A DNA stretch of 14,369 nt. Source: CALJGI01 sp047618115 (GTDB lineage Bacteria > Pseudomonadota > Gammaproteobacteria > Pseudomonadales > Halieaceae). Below, piece after piece: positions 1 through 6,211 of this stretch. Numbering within the stretch: position 1 is the stretch's first letter; every line of letters begins with the position of its first letter. The notes beneath the pieces were generated by a model. It was not told where the DNA came from, did no database searches, and worked only from the letters and a program-made list of their open reading frames with translations. Location: positions 1 through 14,369 of the forward strand of contig JBLHKV010000077.1 in the NCBI GenBank assembly GCA_047618115.1, read 5' to 3'. The position numbers were made by a program, and so were the translations under genes.

Positions 1-228
1 AGCCGCGTAGACAAAGTTGTTATCGCGCATGGTCCACATCTGCATCATCGCCGGCGGAGCGACCACAGTAGCGCCTGCAAACTCGGTTCCCTGTTGATAC
101 TCCTCATCGAGATACAATGGGTTGTCATCGCCCATGATTTGACACCACTGCCATACCTGCACAGCGCTAACGGGCCAATAACTATTGTATGGCCCTAGCC
201 GAACGCCAACCAATTGATCTAATTCCAA
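1..228 (-). CDS. MaoC/FAS1-type dehydratase-like protein, N-terminal part (cut by window edge)
   Basis: A minus-strand frame is open from about 228 to the window edge and encodes 76 residues. It carries the pattern of the N-terminal (FAS1-dehydratase-like) hot-dog region of MaoC-family proteins: a leading GPY segment, then MGDDNPLYLDEEY near residues 33-45, and VVAPPAMMQMW near 55-65. These proteins hydrate or dehydrate acyl-CoA substrates, but the specific substrate cannot be told here. No ATG is available in frame before an upstream stop. The best start is the TTG at 228, preceded by AGGA about nine bases upstream. The gene continues beyond position 1. It has no visible link to the respiratory genes, is separated from them by a 317-base gap, and probably belongs to a fatty-acid or steroid type catabolic cluster. 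The family is fairly sure; the start is less so. Confidence 0.7.
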   Translation of the reverse strand, partial: MELDQLVGVRLGPYNSYWPVSAVQVWQWCQIMGDDNPLYLDEEYQQGTEFAGATVVAPPAMMQMWTMRDNNFVYAA

Positions 229-545
229 TGAAAATTTTCCTGATCTATCCGAATCAGTGACCGCAATTCTAACCTACGACCACCCATTCAAACGCTACAT
301 TTCCGCTCGCATCTATTGATCAATTGCGTCTCGGTTTGGTACCTCGTACTCGGCAATCAAACATGACTGTTCCCGGCTGATGCGCCCTGCTCGATAGTTC
401 TTTACCGGCTAATAGTGGGAATGGTAGCTGATGTCTACAATCAATTGCCTCGCATCAAGGATTTTCGAACCAAAACGGCTTAAACTCTGGGTTACAGAGT
501 AATCCTGGGGCACAACAAATCATTCGCACACTTATAAGCCTCTCC
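229..545. other. Gene-poor intergenic stretch with a short ATTGATCAAT palindrome
   Basis: I see no convincing gene here. The stretch must hold the promoters of the minus-strand dehydratase-like gene and the plus-strand ctaA-like gene. A perfect ten-base palindrome, ATTGATCAAT, lies at 315-324. It resembles two FNR half-sites with no spacer, so it is not a proper FNR/Dnr box. The ctaA frame stays open back to a stop at 429-431, so part of this region (about 432-545) could encode extra N-terminal residues of that protein. Confidence 0.5.
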
Positions 546-1496
546 TTGCTGTTGACGCTGCTGATAGTCGTACTGAGCGCCTACATACGCTTGGCGGACG
601 TGGGCATCGGCTGCGGTGAATGGCCCCAGTGCTATGCATTACTGGGGCTGGATGACGAGGCACGTGGTATCTCCGTACTCACCAGTCAGGGCAAGGACAT
701 ACAGTATCGCGGAGCGCGAGTTGCTCATCGATACATCGCGAGTACTCTCGGAGTTCTCATTATAGTCTTGGTCATTGCCTCGCTTCGGCAGGGCTATAGT
801 CGCCCGACCGGGGTACTCATTCCGTTGGCAACTCTTGCTGTCACCACATTTTTGTCGCTATTAGGTTATTACACGCCCAATAGGGATCTGCCACTGGTTA
901 CCATTGGCAATCTGTTTGGCGGATTCGGGTTACTTGGCCTGCTCTGGTGGTTAATGCAACGTTATTCCGACCCCCTGCCCACTGGAGGCAATAAAGATCT
1001 GCGAAGTGTTGCAGCCATTGCCGCAATTTTTGTCGTGAGCCAAATATTTTTTGGTGGCTGGAGTAGCGCCAATTTTGCTTCAACGTCTTGCAAAGATTTA
1101 TTGAGCTGTGACCAACAGTGGCTGGATAGCAGTAACTATATTCGCGCCTACACTCTCGACAGACAGTTATCCATCAACGATACAGGCCGCATAGAAATGG
1201 GCGATGAGCTAGCAACCCTGACCATGACGCACCGGGTATTTGCGCTGGTGACGGCAGCTTATCTGGTGTGGATGAGCCGTAAGCTAAGATCCAGAGCCTC
1301 GCTAAGAAGCACTGCCACCGCGATATCAGTATTTTCTATCGGTCTCTTGGCTGCGGGCATCGGTGCCGTCTGGTTTGAACTCCCGCTATGGCTGCTTAGT
1401 GTGCACAATGTATTAGCGGCGGGCCTACTCCTGAGCATCATTAACCTTTGGCATCGTCTAACTCCTCCCCGATCAGTGTCACAACCTCCTGGCTGA
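546..1496 (+). CDS. ctaA: Heme A synthase-like membrane protein (COX15/CtaA family), one heme-ligand His missing
   Basis: This CtaA/COX15-family protein would oxidise heme O to heme A for heme-copper enzymes in the cytoplasmic membrane. It has about eight membrane segments in two similar halves. The first external loop carries the family Cys pair in CGEWPQC (C23, C29), and a second pair is C182/C188. Family histidines are present at H61 (AHR), H229 (THR) and H287 (VHN). The position of the fourth, normally an LHLLGG-like segment in the first half, reads GNLFGG with N122, so this axial ligand appears lost. The listed TTG start has no clear ribosome site. The frame is open upstream to 432 without an ATG, and the upstream codons extend the first membrane helix naturally, so the true start is uncertain. 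The 3' end overlaps the convergent tlpA-like gene by 56 bases. Its place beside an NO reductase-like operon suggests that the enzyme may use an a-type heme. Confidence 0.8.
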   Translation: MLLTLLIVVLSAYIRLADVGIGCGEWPQCYALLGLDDEARGISVLTSQGKDIQYRGARVAHRYIASTLGVLIIVLVIASLRQGYSRPTGVLIPLATLAVTTFLSLLGYYTPNRDLPLVTIGNLFGGFGLLGLLWWLMQRYSDPLPTGGNKDLRSVAAIAAIFVVSQIFFGGWSSANFASTSCKDLLSCDQQWLDSSNYIRAYTLDRQLSINDTGRIEMGDELATLTMTHRVFALVTAAYLVWMSRKLRSRASLRSTATAISVFSIGLLAAGIGAVWFELPLWLLSVHNVLAAGLLLSIINLWHRLTPPRSVSQPPG

Positions 1497-1977
1497 TAGC
1501 TCGAAGATCGGCAAGATTGAAACCGAGCCCGGAAAAGCGAATGCGGCCGCGCCGATCGACAATGAAATGGGTGGGATAGCCTGGAACCCCGTAACGCTTA
1601 CTAACCTCTCGTTCTGTATCCACTAGTACGGGAAAATTCATGTTGTATTCGGCCGCGAACTCTCGGGCCCGCTCGACCTCGACATCTACGTTGACGGCCA
1701 ACACCTCAAATCCATCTTCATGGTGGCGTTGACGCAGCTGATCAAGATAGGGCATCTCCTGTCTACAGGGAATACACCACGAGGCCCAAAAGGTAATATA
1801 GACGACCTTACCCCGATAATTGGCTAGGCTTATAGCGGTGCCTCCATCCAAAAGCGGTAGCGTGAATTGCGGTGCGACCAGCGGCTCAAATCGTTGCTCT
1901 TCACAGCCGGCAATCAGAACAAGCACCAACGCTACTTGCATAAACCGCCATTTTTTTAACTGCCCAGATCCAAACAT
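1441..1977 (-). CDS. TlpA/ResA-like thioredoxin-fold lipoprotein
   Basis: This is a 178-residue exported thiol-disulfide protein. It has a basic N-terminus, a hydrophobic helix at about residues 13-23 and a lipobox LIAGC with C25 as the lipidated Cys, so it should be anchored on the periplasmic face. The thioredoxin fold follows, with active site WASWCIPC (C68, C71) and the cis-Pro loop GYPTHF (P135). Relatives reduce apo-cytochrome c or the CuA-site cysteines of subunit II together with SCO proteins. As last gene of an operon with a CuA subunit and a SCO protein, it probably helps build CuA. I chose the ATG at 1977, one base after the stop of the upstream gene and with GGAGG upstream; the frame is open a further 20 codons. 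Its 3' end lies inside the convergent ctaA-like gene. Confidence 0.85.
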   Translation of the reverse strand: MFGSGQLKKWRFMQVALVLVLIAGCEEQRFEPLVAPQFTLPLLDGGTAISLANYRGKVVYITFWASWCIPCRQEMPYLDQLRQRHHEDGFEVLAVNVDVEVERAREFAAEYNMNFPVLVDTEREVSKRYGVPGYPTHFIVDRRGRIRFSGLGFNLADLRAISQEVVTLIGEELDDAKG

Positions 1978-1978
1978 C

Positions 1979-3373
1979 TTAATTCGCCGACCTCCCTCGT
2001 TGACTCTGCATAGGTCTTCCCAATATCGACAACGCACGCAAAACTACAATCAGAAACAGCATACCTCCGACCGCAGAGATCAAACCACCCAAGCCCATCA
2101 GGCCCATTCCAAATACCCGCTCCCAGGAGTCCAGCTGCTGCTCGGCACCGGCAACCTTACGCTGTACACCGTACCCTCCCGACCACACTAGACCTGCAAC
2201 GTGAAGGAGTTGCCCGCCGCCATAAACCATTGGTTGCCAGGTGGCTAGTTTGGTACCCCTTAGTGGGAACCCAAGAGATGGAAGTAAAAAATAACAGACG
2301 CCCATCAACGCGAGCGTGACGCCTACGATCGAACCGTGATAGTGCGCAGGTATCGTCACATTACTGCCGGATACCATAAAGCCAACTATCCCTCCGCTCC
2401 CAAACAGTAGCAAAGATGACAGCAGACAAGACCGGGCCATTAACATTTCAGCCGAAGGATCTTTGGCTCGAAACAGCGCCACACCTATCGCCAACCCTAA
2501 AGGCAGCGTAGCCAGACTACCTCCCCAACGCATCAGCCAGGTAAACAACTCTACGTGCTCTATAGCGGTAACGGGATACGCCAGATAAATTACTGGTGAC
2601 AGGAATACGCAAGACAAACCGACGAACAATACTAACAAGACCACACGCGGCGTCAGTGGAAGCTCGAGGCCAGCCGCACTGCTCAACCAAAGCCACGACA
2701 CCAGTAAAAGCAAGGTATAGGTATATTGAAGTACGTGACCCCCGCCCCAAAACAATAGTTCAAAAAAAGACTGACCAACCAGGTAGTCTGGCAACTGCAG
2801 ATACGACGCACCAAAACATCCCAGCGCAATAGCTCCCGATATAGCTGTCGCATTAAGGCCAAATTTTAATGCGCCTTCGCCACTCATCAAAGGACCGACA
2901 GGAGCCATATAGATAAGGCTGTTGAGGACCAGCAAGGAGAACCCCAATGCAAACAAGAGTAACCCCGAAAAAAACAGGGGGTGTTGCAGTACGGGAATAT
3001 AATTACTGGTCAGCGGTTGGGCGTTGAGCACAAAAGGTGAAATTATTATCAGCACGGTCCCACTGCAACAGAAACTCAGAGCCGGCCAGGCAAGCCAAGG
3101 CTTTCCGGGGCGTTGATTGAGACTCCACAGCATACCTGCAAAGGCCAGAGTCCAAACAAGCACAGATAAGTTGACATGGATAACCAACGCCGAATGAAAA
3201 AAATCCATCCATGGAATGAAATCTTGCACATACGGGGTTCGTGCCAACACCAAAAGCAGAGAAAATATCCCCGCGCCCAGAAGCGACAAAACACACAGCA
3301 TCAACCAGCCCAGCGCCAATAAACGCCTCGAGTCAGCTGGTACAGCTAACGTATATGAAGTCTTATTTATCAC
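1979..3373 (-). CDS. Degenerate heme-copper oxidase/NO reductase subunit I paralogue, CuB site largely lost
   Basis: This 464-residue, about 12-helix protein is built like subunit I of the heme-copper superfamily but is not the main catalytic subunit of the operon. The heme histidines are kept: H66 in IHVNL (low-spin heme), and H344 and H346 in IPAHYHG (high-spin and low-spin heme). The sixth-helix histidine is kept in GGGHVLQY (H213), with a Tyr four residues later (Y217), the spacing of the cross-linked His-Tyr of oxygen reductases. The seventh-helix HH pair is absent: by spacing from H213 and the following A-x-P, V261-I262 occupy that place, while an E272-H273 pair sits about ten residues further on. 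It starts with GTG in a GTGA overlap with the upstream gene and has a strong AAGGAGG upstream. It could be a heme b electron carrier, an NO sensor or sink, or a NOR of a divergent family. I assign no activity. Confidence 0.75.
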   Translation of the reverse strand: MINKTSYTLAVPADSRRLLALGWLMLCVLSLLGAGIFSLLLVLARTPYVQDFIPWMDFFHSALVIHVNLSVLVWTLAFAGMLWSLNQRPGKPWLAWPALSFCCSGTVLIIISPFVLNAQPLTSNYIPVLQHPLFFSGLLLFALGFSLLVLNSLIYMAPVGPLMSGEGALKFGLNATAISGAIALGCFGASYLQLPDYLVGQSFFELLFWGGGHVLQYTYTLLLLVSWLWLSSAAGLELPLTPRVVLLVLFVGLSCVFLSPVIYLAYPVTAIEHVELFTWLMRWGGSLATLPLGLAIGVALFRAKDPSAEMLMARSCLLSSLLLFGSGGIVGFMVSGSNVTIPAHYHGSIVGVTLALMGVCYFLLPSLGFPLRGTKLATWQPMVYGGGQLLHVAGLVWSGGYGVQRKVAGAEQQLDSWERVFGMGLMGLGGLISAVGGMLFLIVVLRALSILGRPMQSQRGRSAN

Positions 3374-3864
3374 AGTAGAATAAACCCCTCCTTAAAAGTT
3401 GCCACCATCACCTGCCTGGGTTGTAACTCGATATTCTGTTCCAGCGTCCAGGGGAATTCAGTCTCATCACCATCATCACTCATCTTTAAGACTAGATGGT
3501 GGTCACCGGCCGACACAGTGAATCGCGAATACATGCTAGCCAAACCGTCGTTATGGAATCCAGAGGCCGGAATTTGATTCCGATACAACGTCCTCCCGTC
3601 GAGGACCAACTCTATCGTCAGCGGCGACCTTTCGCGAGGGCAAATTTCGATTCTCTTCATGTTTGCCGGCAATTTTTCGTAGGCTTTATCGCTCAACGCC
3701 TCGCAATTGCCGACGATAGCACCCGCATGACGTACGGCAAGCTTCAGCGTTGCCATTTCCGGCGCCTGTGCCTGGAACACCGGGATTGTGGTTAACAGCA
3801 CCAGGGGTACGAAGAAAAGCGCATACAATACGCCCTGACCGATCAGCGCATGCACTCTGCTCAT
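3370..3864 (-). CDS. Unrecognised membrane-anchored protein of the NO reductase-like operon
   Basis: I do not recognise this 164-residue protein. It has one hydrophobic helix at about residues 10-30, so it is probably anchored with its remainder in the periplasm. The rest looks rich in beta structure and has two cysteines (C54, C75) able to form a disulfide or bind metal, a short HH (122-123), and a charged stretch DDGDE. Its start overlaps the stop of the cytochrome b fusion gene in an ATGA, and its stop overlaps the next start in a GTGA, so all three are translationally coupled. It has an AGGA site six bases before the ATG. The placement, between a cytochrome b fusion and a heme-copper paralogue, suggests a small subunit or assembly factor of the same complex. 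It might be loosely like the FixH/CcoH-type helpers of other oxidases, but I see no motif that proves this. Confidence 0.75.
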   Translation of the reverse strand: MSRVHALIGQGVLYALFFVPLVLLTTIPVFQAQAPEMATLKLAVRHAGAIVGNCEALSDKAYEKLPANMKRIEICPRERSPLTIELVLDGRTLYRNQIPASGFHNDGLASMYSRFTVSAGDHHLVLKMSDDGDETEFPWTLEQNIELQPRQVMVATFKEGFILL

Positions 3865-5396
3865 GAACTGTCCTCAACGGCGGCAATATCGCTTTTTAGA
3901 TCTTCTCGAAAGCCCGCAACCTCTTTGACGAGCAGCTTACTCCCCTGTGCGCCGAGCCAAGCGCTGCGTACGCGCTGTCTTGGCACCCTACCCCGCAAAA
4001 TTGGCATTCGATCTCCGCTAAACCGCTCCTCCATCCATGTATTACCCAGGCGATAGTGACAATCGCCCAGACAACAGCCGCTAATCAATACGCCATCCGC
4101 GAGGTCTCTGCGCAGGATGTAGTCTACAAAGGCAGGTGGTAGCAGCGCGGTACACGGCATACTGATAACCGCTGTGGAATCGCTTTCGAGCCCCTGTATG
4201 TTACAGCCGTGATCGCAGCCAAACACCATCACCCGTCCAGTCCCGGAAATCTGGGCGAGACTCTTCTCGCATAGTGACAGGAGTTCCTTGATATGAAAGC
4301 CTGGAATACTTATCCCTGTGACCAACTCGTCAACGTGACGAAAGGGGGATGACGACGGGCAGGCACCTGCGCAAATGCCGCAGCTGATACACAAATCGGG
4401 ATCGACTACCGCCTGTTCGTGGCCGCGCTTGAAGTCGTGTACTTTCATGGTGACGGCTTCATAGGGGCAATCTGCCAAACACCAGCCACAGCCATTGCAA
4501 TTATCCGGATCGACAACGGCCACAGGGCCCTGCACTACCGGTACTGGGGTGATACAGGGAAGTATCACCAGCAACGATGATAGCCCGACCAGAAACATCC
4601 AAACTGCAGTGGGGCCCCAAAGTTCGATCAAAGGATAGACGTTGAGATAAATCCAATCCAGGCCGACATTGCTTACGGATAGATCGAGGTTAGCCGGCGC
4701 CTGACTCAAAGCCGGCCGTACCAGCGATATAATGAGCATCGCTAGAATCGTTCCTGCAGCCAGCCCAAACGGAGGTATTGTGCGTGCATTACTGATGCGT
4801 TTAATGTGAATAAACATACCCAGTAACAACGTTAAAGGCACGCCGATGTGTAAAAAAACGAGTAGTGAGAAGAAGCGATCGCTCAGCGTTGATTGATTCA
4901 GAAAATTTGAAGCCATCGGATCAACCATAAACGGCAGCGAATCAAACCACTCAGCGGTATTTATCGCGATGTACTGAGCCTGCTGATCCCACACCAACCA
5001 GTAGCCCCCGATGGCGGAGGCAAACAGCAACCACAGTAGAGGAACACCGGAAACCCAACTAAACCAACGCACCCCCTGGTAGCGATCCATGACGAACTCA
5101 CGAATCAGATGCAGCGTTACGCAAACCGCCATGGCGGATGACGCATAGCGGTGAAAACTACGCATGACGCCTCCAATATACCAATGCCCCAGCGTGATTT
5201 TCTCAATGGACAGATAGGCCCCGGTGACGCTGGTTTCAAAAAATATGAATAGGTACAAGCCGGTAAACACCACCAGCCAAAAAAACAAAAACGACAGAGA
5301 ACCCAATTGATACAAAGGGTTCCACTGTGGGGAAAAGTATCGGGAGAATATCGAGTCAGCAACATTAAAAGCTGTTTTAAGAGCCGACTTCACCAC
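3861..5396 (-). CDS. Fused cytochrome b / 2x[4Fe-4S] ferredoxin / MvhD-like electron-transfer protein
   Basis: This is a 511-residue three-part fusion. Residues 1-230 are a cytochrome b N-terminal domain: four helices with two H-x13-H pairs, H82/H96 and H183/H197, ligating two hemes b as in bc1 complexes. A further membrane segment lies near 262-282. Residues 296-350 hold two CxxCxxCxxxCP clusters (C300, C303, C306, C310 and C336, C339, C342, C346), each binding [4Fe-4S]. Residues 385-480 resemble the MvhD/FlpD iron-sulfur subunit that links hydrogenase to heterodisulfide reductase, with C394, C398, C415 and the GCCLGDCHYRLGN motif (C441, C442, C446). The protein can therefore move electrons between the membrane (quinone or heme) and the cytoplasm. 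It starts at GTG, seven bases inside the SCO gene. In an operon with CuA and heme-copper subunits, it is a likely electron input, but direction and partner are inferred. Confidence 0.85.
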   Translation of the reverse strand: MVKSALKTAFNVADSIFSRYFSPQWNPLYQLGSLSFLFFWLVVFTGLYLFIFFETSVTGAYLSIEKITLGHWYIGGVMRSFHRYASSAMAVCVTLHLIREFVMDRYQGVRWFSWVSGVPLLWLLFASAIGGYWLVWDQQAQYIAINTAEWFDSLPFMVDPMASNFLNQSTLSDRFFSLLVFLHIGVPLTLLLGMFIHIKRISNARTIPPFGLAAGTILAMLIISLVRPALSQAPANLDLSVSNVGLDWIYLNVYPLIELWGPTAVWMFLVGLSSLLVILPCITPVPVVQGPVAVVDPDNCNGCGWCLADCPYEAVTMKVHDFKRGHEQAVVDPDLCISCGICAGACPSSSPFRHVDELVTGISIPGFHIKELLSLCEKSLAQISGTGRVMVFGCDHGCNIQGLESDSTAVISMPCTALLPPAFVDYILRRDLADGVLISGCCLGDCHYRLGNTWMEERFSGDRMPILRGRVPRQRVRSAWLGAQGSKLLVKEVAGFREDLKSDIAAVEDSS

Positions 5397-6187
5397 TTTG
5401 TGCCATTGCTCCTACGCCACTCTTTGGCGAGTACAATACCGAAAACGATACTAACCATCATGCCCACGAATGTGCCTATAAAGACTGAATAATCGATATA
5501 GTAATTGTCGGTGGCCGGGTCGTAGACTGTGCAAAATAATCGTATCCTACCGTTGAGATAATCGAATACTGACTCGGTAGATGGATTGCCAAAAATCAGC
5601 TGCTTGAGCGGTTCGAGCACCTCTGGTGTTGGAAATATCATACCGTAGAGCTGTCGGTAAATCTGTCCTTGCGCGGTGACGATAGTAGACTGGAGCAAGT
5701 GATCAAAACCCCGCGGTGACGCGAAGTACACAAACCCAATCTGCTCTACCAGCTTTCTGACCTCGCCTTCAGACCCCGACAAAAAGTGCCAGTTTGTATC
5801 GCTGACTCCTGTTCTTTTACGGAATTCCGCCATACGGACCGGCGTATCATTAGCGGTATCAAAACCGACGGTCAGTACCGAGAATGCATCGGATCCGAAC
5901 ACTTCTCGAGCTTTAGCTACAGCGATTTTAAGATTTTGAGTTGTAGTTGGACAGATGTGGTGACAACTCGTATAGATGAGGCTGATGATCACTGGTCGGC
6001 CAGCAAACTGCTCCAGTGATACCTCGTTACCCAATGAGTCCTGAAAATTCAGCCCGGACAGCGTACGGCCCACCACTTCCTGTGAATTGACCAGAGCCTG
6101 TTCTCTGTTAAATTCCGCGGTGCTTGCCTGCACAGAACAGGCAAGCACCAGCAGGGAGAAAAATCCGTAACGCGCTTTAGAAAACAT
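5390..6187 (-). CDS. SCO1/SenC-family copper chaperone with C-terminal membrane anchor
   Basis: This 265-residue SCO protein delivers copper to, or reduces, the CuA site of subunit II. It has a signal peptide at about residues 1-24 ending ASTA. The thioredoxin-like domain has the SCO metal site: CHHICP (C75, C79) and the distal histidine H163 in FDHLL. Unlike the usual SCO (about 200 residues with an N-terminal anchor), it continues with a conserved-looking extension, RLFCTVYDPATDNYY, and a C-terminal helix at about 235-258, so it should be tethered by its tail. It follows the subunit I gene by 24 bases and its stop overlaps the next start. The ribosome site is weak, suggesting coupling to upstream translation. 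Its presence fits with the CuA motif in the subunit II gene of the same operon. Confidence 0.9.
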   Translation of the reverse strand: MFSKARYGFFSLLVLACSVQASTAEFNREQALVNSQEVVGRTLSGLNFQDSLGNEVSLEQFAGRPVIISLIYTSCHHICPTTTQNLKIAVAKAREVFGSDAFSVLTVGFDTANDTPVRMAEFRKRTGVSDTNWHFLSGSEGEVRKLVEQIGFVYFASPRGFDHLLQSTIVTAQGQIYRQLYGMIFPTPEVLEPLKQLIFGNPSTESVFDYLNGRIRLFCTVYDPATDNYYIDYSVFIGTFVGMMVSIVFGIVLAKEWRRSNGTKW

Positions 6188-6211
6188 GGGTAACTTGCGT
6201 TTAGTAAGTCG

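Noticed and set aside
315..324. ATTGATCAAT as an FNR/Dnr box
   Set aside because: The two half-sites touch with no four-base spacer, so it does not match the FNR consensus.
1820..2191. Plus-strand frame of 123 codons
   Set aside because: It lies opposite the tlpA-like gene and the end of the heme-copper paralogue, both well supported; low-complexity Arg/Gln/Ser-rich translation, no ribosome site noted.
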